Assembly: GCA_031308135.1 (NCBI GenBank)
Contig: JAHLJT010009419.1
Location: 32,614,863-32,678,862 of the forward strand
DNA length: 64,000 nucleotides
Reading direction: 5' to 3'
Source: Acheta domesticus
Taxonomy: Eukaryota > Arthropoda > Insecta > Orthoptera > Gryllidae
Shown here: in pieces, positions 45,611-57,920 of the stretch
How positions within the stretch are numbered: the first letter of the stretch is position 1
How the letters are laid out: each line of letters starts with the position of its first letter
Notes under the pieces: model-generated
Databases searched by the model: none
Told to the model about the DNA's origin: nothing
The model's input: the letters and a program-made list of their open reading frames with translations, nothing else
Program-made: the position numbers and the translations under genes

Positions 45611-46139
45611 TTAGGAGTTTGATATATATAAGAGCTAAACTCCGACGCCGTTTGACCAATCTCCATGAACGTTGGCACTTCTACAAGTTTTTTCACCGAG
45701 GTTTAAGTTCTGTTGAATCAGTTGTAACTCCACTGCACGGCGCTGTAGAACAAAACGAAATGGTTTCGTCAAATGCAACCCGCAACACATTCGGCAGGAT
45801 TTTTTAATCTCTATCGTTAAAAAACTCCTGAACGATGTGTTCTATGGCTATAAAAACTAAAATTTTGGTGTCTAAGACCTTAAGAAATGTTCTCACGCCG
45901 TAATCTACAGGATGAAACCTTCTTGAATATTCTATTACATTATTGCTGGTCCGGTGCTTCCCGATTTTACCTCATCTGCTCAGAGATGCGCAGAATCTGC
46001 AATTAAAGTGAATGAGAAATGACAGAACGGCAGAGACTGACAGACAGGGACAGGGTGTGGGAGGGGGAGAGACAGTGAGAGGGGGATGGGAGGGGAAAGA
46101 GGGAGATAAAGGGCAGAACTACGACTGCCGGGTTTCCTA

Positions 46140-46320
46140 ATTTTGTATAATATTTCTTTGTTCGTTTCTTACATTTGACCTTTTGTTATACATTTACACG
46201 TTTAGAAATTATCTAAATTATTTATTTTGAAATATTTGAAATACAAATTTCTAGCTCTTTATGAGAGTTTCGACAATGCAGGGAATGCAACAATGGAATT
46301 TTGGTTCACAATCGCGAATT
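46140..46320 (+). repeat. Dispersed repeat (other copies 54100-54290 - and 61050-61160 +)
   Basis: TTTCTTTGTTCGTTTCTTAC, TTTAGAAATTAT and TTATTTTGAAATATTTGAAA recur in order at 61050-61160, and complemented at 54165-54290. CAATGCAGGGAATGCAACAA at about 46275 is complemented near 54115. Confidence 0.75.
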
Positions 46321-46435
46321 TTTATTTTTATTTTATTTTCTGCATAATTTGCAATCTATTCTTGTTAGAACAATAAGTAAATGGTGTCTAATAAATACAT
46401 TTTTGACATGAATTTTGTGACATTGAACATTTCAT

Positions 46436-47620
46436 TTAAGAAATCGGTATGGACAAATCTAAAATATTCTCTCGTTTCAGTCTATATACATGTTCACTGT
46501 TGTCTAGCAGGTTTGTTGAAAGATAATTTGGATGCTCGTACAATCTCTTCTGGTAAGCTTGGCTCTTCATGGTGATAATTTCTTCTAGCGGGATGATGTC
46601 GAGGTCTCTGTATATGGTCTTGTCACGTACCACGGTGCGTTGCATAGTTTTCTTAATGTTTTAGCTTCGAATCTTTTTAGAATTTCTAGATTCGATTTAC
46701 TGGAAGAGCCCCACAATTCAATACCATTGGTCCATGTTGGATTGATTATAGTTTTGTAAATCTGTACTTTGTTATGCAAGGACAGCTTTGATTGTCTGTT
46801 TATTAGCCATGAAAATTTGAGGACTTTAAGCTGAGTTTCTTTTCTCTTAGTTTTGATGTGGGTTTTCCAAGTCAGGCGTCTATCGAAATGCAGTCCAAGG
46901 TATTTAATTGTATCAGCTTCGTGGAGTTTTGTATTATTTAGTTTTACTTTTGGGGAGTTTTCTTTTCTTAGTGAAAATGTTATGTGTTTTGATTTTGTTT
47001 CATTAACTATGACTCGCCAACGATGACCCCAATCTTCGATTTTGTTTAGATGTTCTTGAAGATGTTGTGATGCACAGGAAGGATCTTTATTTGCAGAGAG
47101 AATAGCTGTGTCGTCTGCAAAGGTGGCTATTGTAGTTCTTTCGGTAATTGGTAAGTCTGAAGTTGATATAAGATATAATAATGGTTCAAGAATACTTCCT
47201 TGTGGCACCCCTACAGAAATAGGATGGAATTCTGATAGATCGTCCTGGTATTTCACTTGAAATAGGCAATCGCAAAGATATGATTTGAGAGATGAGATTT
47301 GATTTGAGTAAATAGTAGCGCGGGAGAAGAGTGCGGAGCGCGGGAGAAGGTGTTTTATTTTAAAGAGAATTCCTTCATATCATACCTTGTCAAATGCTTA
47401 TTGTATGTCTAGGAATGCTGCAGAGCAATATAACTTTTTTCAAGGCTTTGAGAAATTGTGTTTAAAATACGATGAGTCTGTTCTATTGTTGAGTGCCCTT
47501 CTCGAAAGCCGTATTGAAAGTCAGGAATCACATCTTTAATTATAAGCTTGAGGCCCTGTAAGAGAAGTTTTTCAAATACTTTTGATAGGACAATCGCGAA
47601 TATCTGTAAATTATGTCATT
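46436..47620 (-). pseudogene. Jockey-type LINE reverse transcriptase, degenerate 3' portion of ORF2
   Basis: The - strand encodes the FREGHSTIEQTHRI block (about 47520-47480), the conserved GVPQGSILEPLLYL (47210), the catalytic FADD (47121-47110), then KYLGLHFDRRLTWKTH, LIYK-like IYKTIINPTW and the C-terminal NLLDNSEHVYRLKR (46540-46480). Order and motifs are those of jockey-clade non-LTR retrotransposons. Frameshifts and stops near 46640 and between 47260 and 47450 show it is dead. The normal G of PQGSxLGP is E. The 5' part and ORF1 are absent. Confidence 0.9.
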
Positions 47621-47924
47621 TTGTGAATGTTCTTCTCTAATCTTGAAATGCATTTCTATATTTTCCGGTGTATAAGGTTTCTTTTTCCAATACAAGTTAA
47701 CAAAACTTTTGTATTATATTTTTATGCAGTTGTAGAATTCACATAGTTTTGACAACTGCGATGGAAACAGTGAGTTGTTTTCTTCTTGGTTGAATTGGAC
47801 GTTTTCAAATAATAGCTAAGATGTTAGTAGCGCAGAAAGGGCAATATTTCAATCCTACGTAGCTGTTTCCAATAATACGGGAAAGTACGTGTTGTTTTAG
47901 TACGACTAGTTTATTATTTAATGT

Positions 47925-48030
47925 ATTAATATTACTTGTGTTTGCTACACACTTTTATGAAGGGGACCCGGATAAAAGCTTTGCTGGCGGGTTCGCACTC
48001 ATTTCGTTACGTTTCTGAGGCACCTGTAGC
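47925..48030 (+). repeat. Dispersed ~100-bp repeat, copy 2
   Basis: Matches 34380-34490 in order (CTTGTGTTTGCTACACACTT, TTATGAAGGGG, CCCGGAT, CACTCATTTCGTTA). Confidence 0.75.
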
Positions 48031-48332
48031 CACGGTGTAAGATATATAGGTGTGCCAACTAGCCGCCTTTTGGACAAAATTTTTGAAGCCAGTTTGAGGC
48101 TAGTTCCTCGCTTATCCGTACGGTGCGCACGATCGAGTTGGGCATTCATGATGGCGTCTCGCGATTTAGTGGCTTCCACCAGAGGTTACAACGCTATTAA
48201 ATGGATCACCATCTTGTCCCAAAAATGCCCAAGTCGTTCGCAGCGCTTACATAGCGAGAACTGTGAGAACTAGCCTCACATTAGCTTCAGTTTTAGACCG
48301 GGAGTGAACCCACCTATATCTCTTACACCGTG
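48031..48332. mobile_element. ~302-bp non-autonomous TIR element with 7-8 bp target duplication
   Basis: The left end CACGGTGTAAGATATA...GGTG pairs with the right end CACC...TCTTACACCGTG. The flank CTGTAGC occurs immediately on both sides (48024-48030 and 48333-48339). Interior frames have no recognisable product. Confidence 0.85.
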
Positions 48333-48339
48333 CTGTAGC

Positions 48340-49205
48340 CGGGTTTGGCGACGGCGACTCGGGAGCAATGCGTCGGGTTAGGGAACTTAGTTTCGAATCA
48401 GATCACTTAGCTCAAAACGCCTAGAGGAGCCCAAGGTTGTTCTCATGACTGAGTTACGAAGTACGTTGCTCGAGAAGCCCGCGTGACAGCCCAATATCCA
48501 CAACAGGATCGCCTTGCCGTTAGGACACCAGGGTTATTACCTCAGTATATGTGTTTATTGTATAACTTAAAGGGTAGATGGCTGAAAGCGTCGGCCTAGT
48601 AGGTAGCAGATAGTAGGAAGACCGGTATCCGGGAAGACTAGCCCCTATGCCAGTCAGGACTACTACTTAACAAATTCCTTTTGAAAAACTGGTGTTATAC
48701 AAAAACTCTTTGTACAAATAGAACATTTGAAAAAAGACAATTATAATTGGTAATATTGAGATGTAGCCCTTAAGTTACAGAAACATTCAATGAAAATTTT
48801 ACAGGTAAGAACCCAATATAAGACAAAGCTACTATTTACCAGTAATTACAAGAAAATTTAGAAAAAAAATTTATGTAACCCTTAGGATACATAAACATAC
48901 AGTGAAAACTTTTACTTGTAAGAAATTAATATATGATTTGAAACTACTATTTACAAGTATTTACAAATAATAAAGTGATTCCACGTGTGTGACTGTGTGA
49001 GAAGCGTAGCCTTGCGAGCAAATCTTCATCTCTAACGCTGCTGTTATGGTCCCTTTGGTGATCTTCTTGGCGACCATTCAATAACATGCCTATCTCTTTA
49101 CTGCTGGGCCATGCTGCCTGCAAGTTGCCCTCATGCATGTTGTGATCCCACCGCTTGGCCGTGACTGCTTGGCCTCCACACTCACGGTTATTCACTCCGT
49201 CCATT
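48340..49205. other. Unassigned region
   Basis: High-complexity sequence to 48660, then AT-rich. A minus-strand frame at 48947-49204 (85 codons, starting MDGVNNRECGG) has coding-like complexity but no domain I recognise. Too weak to call a gene. Confidence 0.4.
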
Positions 49206-49274
49206 GATTGATTAGTGATTCAGGGCGAGTCAGAGAGGAAGGTGATTTGTTCCGTAAGTGTAGTGCATGTTTTA

Positions 49275-49275
<1 letters not shown>

Positions 49276-49322
<47 letters not shown>
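49276..49322. repeat. (CCG)n microsatellite
   Basis: About 15 CCG units immediately upstream of a hairpin-repeat copy. Confidence 0.95.
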
Positions 49323-49369
49323 TAGCAGCAGCAGAAAGAGGAGGTGGCGGCGATCTACCCGTCGGTCTT

Positions 49370-49945
49370 TACTTTCCCGTATACTATACGTACGTACGTG
49401 TAGTATAAGGAAAGTTATGTTATGTTGCGCGAAGAAACGGCGGATTTTCGGCAGAAAACTCTTATTACAGAGCCCTAGTAACGTAAAAGTGGATAAATCC
49501 AGTTGCTAAATTAAGAAAAAAAAATCTCCTAACACGTGGTGCAGCCCGAATCCCTATTTTGTGGCTCCTTGATACCGAAAAACCAATTGAAAGCAAAACG
49601 TCTGTCCGTCCATCTGTGAACAACGCTAGCGACTAAACCGTTCAGCCAATTTTCTCCAAAATTGATACTCCCCGATCGATCTGAATGTTCTCGCGGCCCT
49701 TTGAATTTGAAACCGATAATTTAATTTTGGAGGGTACTTTACATAAAGACCCTGGGACATTTTCAAAATTTTCAGAAAAAACGCCAACGCTTTTTACTAA
49801 ATTTTGTTGTTGGATAGTCTGAAGGTCATTTAACAGAATGGCGTAGATCTTATGTTGATTGAAACCCTGATTTTTCCAAAATTGAAAAAATTCAAAATTT
49901 TTCGGCATCTTCCTACAACTACAATTATGAAGGTACAATTTTTGT
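49370..49945 (+). repeat. Hairpin-repeat family, 5' part (+)
   Basis: Starts TTACTTTCCCGTATACTATA with an intact hairpin and GGAAAGTTATG. It follows the family order and switches at about 49945 to the 5' region of a second copy. Confidence 0.8.
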
Positions 49946-51495
49946 TATTTAAGGAAAAGTTATATAATGCTGCGCGAGGAAACGGCGGATTTTCGGCAGA
50001 AAAACTCTTATTACAGGGCCCTGGTAACGAAAAAGTGGACAAAACCGGTTGCTAAATTAAGAAAAAAAATCCCCTAACACGTGGTGTAGCCAGAACCCCT
50101 CTTTTGTGGGTCCTTGATACCGAAAAACCAATTGAAAGGAAAACGTCCATCTGTCCGTCTGTGAACTCTGCTAGCGCCTAACCATACGTACGATTTCTTT
50201 CAAAATGGATACTCCCCGATCGATGTGATTCTAGTCGAAGCTTTGAGATTTTGAAAAAGATTCTTCAAAATTTGGAGCTACTTTATATGAAGACCCCGGG
50301 AATTTTCAAAATTTTCTCAAAAACGGCTCCAAATTTTTTCTTTAAATTTCTTGTATGAATAAAGTAAAATACACTTATTAACATGGCATAGGTCCGATTT
50401 TCACGGATAACTCTGAACTTTCGAAAATTGTGAAAGTTTGAATTTTTTTCGGCGTCTTTCTCCAACTACAAAATTGAAGAGAGAGATTTTTTCTTCATAT
50501 AAAATTTTTTCTGCATATTGAGATCTTTCATAAAGGTCGTGTAAATGGTTTTCAAAATTTTAGTAGTCTTCGTGCAATATTACGTGCAATATGTGCAATT
50601 TTTAAAAAATTACAAAAAACAGATTTTCTGAAAAACGGCTCCTAATTTTTTCTTTAAACTTATGGTAAGGATAGTGGTAAATGTACTCTATCAGATGACA
50701 TAAACGCCATATTGCTCTATAGGTTGTTTTTTTTTCAAAAATTACAAAAATGTAAATTTTTTCACGTTTCTCACGTCGATAATATTTACATTAGCGGCGA
50801 TTTTTTCACATTATTATATTTACGAGTACATGTGCTTTAAATAATGTCAAGTAAAGTTCAGAAAACACAACCGTTTTCTGTGAAAAGTAGCTCAAAATTT
50901 CACATTTTCAGAAACGCTCAAACGCCATTTTCTCTTATATGGCTGCAAATGTTTTCTTCAAACTTTTGTAACGGATAGTGCTAATTACACTCTTTAGTAT
51001 AACGTAAAGTTTATTTTGAGTTATTTTTTGTTTTTTCAAAAATTACATAATTTTAATTTTTTTGAAAGAGCTCTCACATCTTTCATATGCACATTACCAG
51101 CAATTTGTAAAGACTATTATATTTGTGAGTGTAAGTGCTTCAAATAACTTCAAATAAAGTGTTTTGAAATCTCAAAATTTTCTGTGAAAATGAGCTTCAA
51201 ATTTCGCATTTTTAGTAGCGTTAAAACGCCATTTTCTCTTAAACGGCACATAATTATTAAAAGAAAATTGCCATTTATGACTAGGTTTTTGTGTACTTTA
51301 ATATTCTAAAATTATTGTTTCCGTTCTACCAATAGGAAATCGAAAAATTAAGAAAATGACAAAGAAATGTACTTTTGGTGGTGATAGATGCCAGCTGGCA
51401 AGAAAGAGTGTGTGGCAATTCCGAATAGCTAGCGAAGATCCAAGGAAATAGAAAACTAATACGGGAAAGTCTGTGCCATTCTGTAGAACCACTAG
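49946..51495 (+). repeat. Hairpin-repeat family, near-complete copy (+), 1,550 bp
   Basis: Starts GGAAAAGTTATATAATGCTG (hairpin lost) and ends CTGTAGAACCACTAG at 51495. It carries TACGTACGATTTCTTTC, GATACTCCCCGATCGATGTG and three internal sub-repeats with CAAACGCCATTTTCTC-like cores. It is the clearest + copy. Confidence 0.85.
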
Positions 51496-51687
51496 ATACA
51501 GTATAGTCTACTTATTTCTTTATTACAGAAATTGCCATATTAAATTGCCAGAATATTTCCATCCGTCCGAAAAAAAAATCATAGTTTCCAATTCTGTTGC
51601 ACACGAAGCCTTAGAAGAAGCTATTTTGAACTTAACTTAATCCTGTGTTAATCCTCGAGTGTGGGGATGTTCGGATGTGCGGTTCCG

Positions 51688-52038
51688 TCAGTCACAGCTA
51701 GACCACTTCCCGTGCACCAAACGAAACATATGAGGTGTCATTCGAAATGTCTCTGTTTCCTGACGAGGAAGTGATAATTTGTTTTCAGATTCGGCCAGAA
51801 GATTCAAAGAAATTTCCAAAAACGTGTTTTGGTGTGTCTCGGCCCGCCATCTTCGTATGGAGGACGTAGAGGAAGACGCAGAAGAAGACAGGAGTCTTAG
51901 GAGACAAAGAAAAAAAAAGAGGAGACCAACCAATACGCCATAATTTTCTTTCACGACGTTTGCAACATTGATGTTGACATCTTTAGGTGAACAAGTGAAG
52001 CACGAAGTCTGTAGACTTCGTGAAGTTAATTTGAACAA
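51688..52038 (-). other. Open frame of 116 codons, possible transposase remnant
   Basis: The C-terminal part reads RRWRAETHQNT...FRMTPHMFRL, which loosely resembles the start of PIF/Harbinger-type nuclease proteins. The rest shows no match I can defend. Low confidence. Confidence 0.2.
52001..52022. repeat. Perfect 10-bp-arm palindrome
   Basis: CACGAAGTCT and AGACTTCGTG separated by GT. Confidence 0.9.
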
Positions 52039-52571
52039 ATGAATCGCGCGGCATATTTCATTTTAATTTTTACTTTCTTCTTCTTTTACTATACGTACGT
52101 ATAGTATGGGGCAGGCAAGTTGAATTTTTTCCGACGACACTGTGCTCTAGTGGCAGCATTCCGTAATATTCCGGTGATCGAAGTAGAAGTGAGTATTGCC
52201 GCGTGTACAGTGAAAATAGTATATCGTATAGTATATTATTTTATAGTATACTATTATATAGAAAATAGTATATCGCCCAGGATTCTCGAATTATACATAT
52301 TATTAATATATATTGTATTATATTAAACATAATGCTAATAACCATTACTTACAGTTTTCAACCTGTTGATGTCGGAATATTCCAACAGAAAATTTTAAAT
52401 AAAGGGCAGAAACTAGTAGAAAGTTTTCATGTATATAGTGTAAAGGAAGTCCATGACGGGAATAAGACGGGTCTTATAATTTCTTTTAAGCAGCCATAGT
52501 TAGCCTGCAGTCCTGATGGGATAATTAAGAATGGTCAAGGATTTGAATTGTTGGAAACCAAGTGCCCTTAC

Positions 52572-53075
52572 CAGTGTCGTATCTAGGGGGGGGGGGCAAG
52601 GGGGGCGGCGCGCCCCGGGTGACACCATTTGAGGGATGACACCAATTAAAATTTTTTATAGTTGGAATTATACAATTTAAATCATTTACTTAAAAAAATT
52701 TTATATTAATCAAGAATATCTGATTTGACTCTATCGTCAATAGAAAATGACATTGCAATAAGTGTAGATTTTAATGAAATTATAAATATGTTTGCTGCCC
52801 TAAAATCTCGTAAACAGGTTTTATAAATAACTTACATTTGTTGATAAGTTATGTTTAATTTTAAACTATTTATTTAAAAATTATATTGCAATTATTCTTA
52901 ATTTCATAGAATTTTTAATATACTATAAATAACTATTATGTGCAAATATGTTTGTATTTTTAATAAAATAATGTACAATCTTTGCAGCAATAGATATTTT
53001 TATACTTAATTTATGGGGGGGGAGGTGACACCATTAGCTTTGCCCCAGATGACACCAGCTGAAGCTACGCCGCTG
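52572..53075. mobile_element. 504-bp hAT-like non-autonomous element with 8-bp target duplication
   Basis: Begins CAGTGTCGTATCTAGG and ends GAAGCTACGCCGCTG, imperfect TIRs of the CAGTGGCGTAGC type. GCCCTTAC is duplicated at 52564-52571 and 53076-53083. Removing one copy and the element restores the ...KCPY... reading frame of the interrupted pseudogene. An 8-bp duplication is the hAT signature. Confidence 0.9.
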
Positions 53076-53234
53076 GCCCTTACGCATGTGAACATGGTGC
53101 AGTAGTGGACACGGAAGAAAAAAATTGGAACTTTTCCATACTTGGAATTTAATGAAAACGGTGATCTGAAGATAAAAGTTTCTCATGGTCATTATACTCG
53201 TCTTCAAGTATCTACGCACATACTTGCAATACAC

Positions 53235-53238
<4 letters not shown>

Positions 53239-53284
<46 letters not shown>

Positions 53285-53294
53285 TTTTTTTTTT
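53239..53294. repeat. (CT)n followed by a T run
   Basis: About 18 CT units then about 20 T, inside the YqaJ pseudogene. Confidence 0.95.
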
Positions 53295-53780
53295 GTCTAT
53301 TCATCAGTCGATCAAGTTCATATTCTTGTTCATCGGGATGAAGAATTTTAATCACCTATTATTCCCCAAATTGAAAATTTCTATTTTACTTATTTTATAT
53401 CAGATCTTGAAGCTAAATTATGAATCTCAAAAATCGTTGGACCTGCCTAATTTAAGGACCATTTTGTTTGAACGAAGTTTAGATGATAATCTATAAAAGA
53501 GTGTTTTATTTAGATTACACATTTCTTTACGATATTATCACATAAACCTGATAAAATTTCATTAAATTACTCATGACGCAGAAGCGATTCTTTGTTATTT
53601 GCTAGAACACAGGCCATGTACATTATTTTGTCAACATGTGTCATTAATGCTCTCTTTCCCACTCGCGTTTTAGGAAACAATAAAATTCCAAATTGAGGTT
53701 TTTAAATTTTGCTCAGTGAGGAACACAATTTCTTCGCATTCTTTTATTCGCGGATTTACTCATTCTAGTTTTTCTTTCTA

Positions 53781-54016
53781 TGCAGTCAATTTACTCAAAT
53801 ACTTGCACTCCAACACATACAACTTACGGTGGAATACAACTGCGGTCACCGGACAACTTACAACTTTCGCCACCAGATGTCACTTCGGGCGTTGCTGGTC
53901 TGCCCCATAGGACCATGATTAGAGAAGAGTATTTTAAAATCATGCAACAAATTCTCTACTCACTACAAATGGTACAGCATTTGGTGCGAAAACTAAATAT
54001 TTTCATGCAAATATCA
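53781..54016 (+). other. Exon-like open frame with splice-site consensus
   Basis: Preceded by TTTCTATGCAG and followed by CAAC|GTAAGT. It is open between them, with SPDNLQLSPPDV, REEYFKIMQQILY, QHLVRKLNIF. It could be an exon of the same mobile element as the YqaJ fragment or a chance frame. No family recognised. Confidence 0.3.
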
Positions 54017-54309
54017 ACGTAAGTTAGACAATTATAATTTCTTTTCATACAGCTCCATCTGGTCACAGTGACACGTAATTCACAGATATTCGCGAGCGCA
54101 AAGTGAATTCCATTGTTGCAGACCCTGCATTGTCTCTTTTCTGAGAGCTATTAATTCTTTTTACTTATTTCAAATATTTCAAAATAAACAATTTCTAAAA
54201 TATTAATGTGTAAGTGTATAACAAAAGTTCGAATGTAAGAAACGAAGAAAGAAATTATATACAAAATTGCACATTCTACTCGTAATTTACGACGCACTCA
54301 GCTGTCCGA

Positions 54310-55776
54310 AGCGCAGTAAATTTACAGCAGACTATTATGTTTGTCACAAAATTATAGAAAAACTGCTTGTATTTTGAAAAGATTAATCATGACCTTATTT
54401 GAAGATGTTGTTTTTATAAATACGTGTAATTGAGAAAAAATTGTATTTTTAAAATTGTAGATGTAAGGAAACGACGAAGACGAAGCGCAGTCAATTCCGA
54501 GCGGTCTATTTTGTTTGTCAGGAAATTATATAAAAAACTACTCATATTTTCAAAAAATTCAACATGATCTTAATTGAAGATCTCTTTTTGATGATCATAT
54601 TTCATTAAGAATTCTCTTGACAGCTGCCGTCTATCGCCACCCAAACTACATTTGTTTTTAATTTTTTATTAATTATTCGGTTTCCTAATAGTATAAAAAA
54701 TATTATTTTAATAATATTAACAAACAGTTAAACCTTGTCCTAATTTTCGTTGAAAAATTTGGACCTGTTTTCAAGAAAATGGCATTTAAGCGCTACTGTA
54801 ATTGCGAAATTTGAAGCTCTTTTTCACAGAAAAGTTTTGAGTTTTCGGAAAACTTCATTTGAAGTTATTTGAAACGCTTACACGCACAAATTCAATAGTA
54901 TTTACAAATTGCTGAAAATGTGCATTTTAACGGTATTAGAGAACTTAAAAAAAAATACTTTTGTGTAATTTTTGAAAAAACAAAAAAAATACCCCAAAAT
55001 GAACTTCACGCCATATTAAAGAATGTAATTAGCACTATCCATTCGAAAAGTTTGAACAAAAAATTTGAAGCCATTTTTGAGAAAATGGCGTTTGAGCGTT
55101 TCAGAAAATACGGAATTTTGTGCTAGTTTTCGCAGAAAACAATTCAATTTTCGCGAAACTTTATTTGACATTATTTAAAGCACATGTACTCATTATTATA
55201 ATAATGTGAACAAATCTCCGCTAATGTAAATATTAACGACGTGAGAGACATGTCAAAAAAATTAAATTTTTGTAATTTTTGAAGAAAACAAAAGAATAGA
55301 GCAATATGGCGTTTATGTCATCTCATTGAGTGCATTAGGCACTATCCTAACCAAAAGTTTAAAGAAAACATTTGGAGCCGTTTCTGAGAAAATCGTGTTT
55401 TTGTAATTTTTTTTAATTACAAATATTGCGTGAAAACGACTATAATTTTCAAAAAAAATGTACATGACCTTTATGATAGAAATCACTATGGAGAACAAAT
55501 TTTATTTGGAGGAATAGCGGTTTCAACCAACAAGAGACCTGCGCCATTCTCTTAAATGACCTTCGGACTCTCCAACAACAAAATTTAGTCAAAATTGTTG
55601 GCACCATTTTTTTCAAAATTTTGAAAATATCCCAGGGGCTTCATATAAAGTACCCCAAAATTAAAATATCGGTTTTAAATTCAAGGGGCCACGAGATCAG
55701 GTAGATCGATTGGAGAATATGAATTTTGGAGAAAATCGGCTGAACATTTTAGTCGCTAGCGTTGTTCGCAGACAGG

Positions 55777-55825
<49 letters not shown>

Positions 55826-55940
55826 GGACAGACAGACGGACAGGCAGACAGACGGAGAGACGTTTTGCTTTCAACTGATTTTTCGGTATCAAGGACCCAC
55901 TAAATAGGAATTCTGGCTGCACCATATGTTAGGGGATATT
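54310..55940 (-). repeat. Hairpin-repeat family copies (-)
   Basis: About 54310-54630 and 54640-55940 follow the (-) order: GAGAAAATGGCGTTTGAGCG near 55078, GCCGTTTCTGAGAAAATCG near 55376, TTTTTCGGTATCAAGGACCC near 55879. The (CAGA)n expansion at 55770-55860 sits at the family's GTCCGT/CAGACGG site. The copy is broken at about 55940 by a + oriented copy. Confidence 0.75.
55770..55860. repeat. (CAGA)n microsatellite
   Basis: About 20 CAGA-type units with CGGA variants, at the same internal position as the CCGT run at 43061. Confidence 0.93.
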
Positions 55941-56360
55941 TACTTCCTGTATATACACTATACGTACGTACGTACTTACACGTATAGTATAGGGAAAGTT
56001 GTGTAATGCTGCGCAAATAAACTGTGGATTTTCGGCAGAATAACTCTTATTACAGAGCCCTGGTAACGAAAAAGTGGATAAATCCAGATGCTAAATTAAT
56101 AAAAAAATCTGTTCACATTATTATATTAATGAGTACATGTGCTTTAAATAATGTCAAGTAAAGTTTTTCGAATACTCAACCGTTTTCTGTGAAAACTGGC
56201 TCAAAATTCCGCATTTTCAGAAACGCTCAAACGCCATTTTCTCAAAAATGGCTCAATTTGTTTTCTTCAAACTTTTGGAACGTGCAGTGCTAATTGCACT
56301 TAATATGACGTAAAGTTCAATTTGGGGATTTTTTGGGGTTTTCAAAAATGACACAGATGT
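55941..56360 (+). repeat. Hairpin-repeat family, internally deleted copy (+)
   Basis: Begins TACTTCCTGTATATACACTA with an intact hairpin and GGGAAAGTTGTGTAATGCTG. It jumps at about 56107 from GCTAAATTAATAAAAAAATC to late sub-repeat sequence (ATGAGTACATGTGCTTTAAA). The 3' terminus is missing. Confidence 0.75.
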
Positions 56361-57039
56361 TTTTTTTGTACTTCTTAGTATGTTAATTCCAAACTTTGCA
56401 TTGGAATTTGCATGTGTACCAGATTTTATTCTTATATTCAATATAAGAATATCTTCTTATATTCTGTAAAATATTCAAGCAGAATTTCCATTCTTCTGTG
56501 GAATATGTTTTTTGATAAAACACATTATCCTCAAAAATAAGTATCACATGAAGGTAAAACTAAATCGTAGTGTTAACTGATATATGCTGCAAATATTATA
56601 ATATACAACATTTTCTGTTAACTAATTTTGAGAAAATTTTGGATTACTTAGTGTTGTTGCTATATTTTAATGCCAAAATAACTTTGCACTTTTGCTAAGG
56701 AAATGAATGGTTTCAGTACGCTCCCGATACTAGATTCAGTATCGCAAAGCACAAAGGTCAGTTTTAGTTATATTACAGATATTATCAATTTATTATATTT
56801 TGAAACTGTAACAAGTTTATAATTAGAATGGGCAAGTGATTTGGCTTGGGGCAAATAAGCCAAAGAACCTGGAGACTATGGAGACTAGCATGTGGGTTGA
56901 AATAATGTAAGAATGTTTTCAGTTGTGTTGGGGGCATTCCAAACCTTGTGCCAGTGCAATGATGCAAGCACTGAGGTGGGACCGAGGAATAACATGGGCA
57001 AATTAGTAAAGAAACAGGATTGAGATAGCTTATGTCTCA
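56361..57039. other. Spacer between repeat copies
   Basis: AT-rich with a small TTCTTATATT inverted repeat near 56430-56460. No gene recognised. Confidence 0.6.
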
Positions 57040-57920
57040 CAGACCTAAACTTTTTTTTCAAAATTGATATTGCACGATTGATTTAAAGAACCTAGAGGGC
57101 CTGCAAGTTTGAAACGAGAATTTCGATTTTTTTTGGGCGTACTTTGCGTGAAGACTAAATTACTTTTTCAACATTTTCCCAAAAATGGCTCTAATTAATT
57201 GATTTAACTTTTTTTCGGTCCTTGGATAGTTACAAAGACGCTTAAATGAATGGCGCAGGCCTCATTCCATTAAAAATCCCTGATTTTTCGAAATTTACGT
57301 AAGTTCACAATTCTTTTCGGTGCCCTCCTTCAACTAAAATATTGAATATGTATATTTTTTACTTTCTTGTATACGTACGTACAGTACAGAGAAAAGTATG
57401 TGATACTGCGGAAAATCGATTTCGAGATTTCAACGAAAATACATTTTTGAGGTCCCCTGAAACAGAAAAAATGTGGTCTTTCCGTGGGTATCGGTCTCTC
57501 TGTTAACAACAATAACGCCTAAACTACGAGTAGAATGTTTCCAAATTGAATGCTTCCCCGTTGTTAGAACTGACCCGACTTGAAGCTTTGCGGCTTTGGA
57601 AAACATTCTTTAATTTTTGGGAGTGAAACACCTGGGACATTTTCAAAATGGATCCAAATTTTTTCTTCAAATTTCTTGTAAGAATGGGGTGAAATAAACT
57701 GATGAAAATGGCATATGTCCAATTGATATGTACATTGAAAACGCTGATTTTTCGAAAATTGAAAAAGTTCAAAATATGTTCGGCTTCCTACAAATAAAAT
57801 ATTAAAGGCAGACATTTTCTCCCTTAATGATATATTTTGAAAGAAGGTCATGAACAATTTCTCGAAAATCTGAGTATTTTTCGCGTAATTTTGAGTGAAA
57901 TATAGGCAATTTTTATTTTC

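Larger units (their letters stand above)
52340..53500 (+). pseudogene. YqaJ-like exonuclease domain pseudogene, interrupted by a hAT-like insertion
   Basis: The frame reads KQP-stop-LACSPDGIIKNG then FELLETKCPY, the core of the lambda-exonuclease/YqaJ fold (PWLxxSPDG, ExKCPY), which carries the catalytic Asp/Glu/Lys. TAG replaces the usual Trp codon before LACSPDG. After the insertion 52572-53075 it continues ACEHGAVVDTEEKNW, then one frame over PYLEFNENGDLKIKV and HGHYTRLQ. A (CT)n/T-run and VDQVHILVHRDEEF follow. Such domains travel in eukaryotic mobile elements. It is clearly non-functional. Confidence 0.75.

Noticed and set aside
49208..49509. Poly-Ala and poly-Arg frames
   Set aside because: Produced by the (CCG)n microsatellite, with no flanking coding signal.
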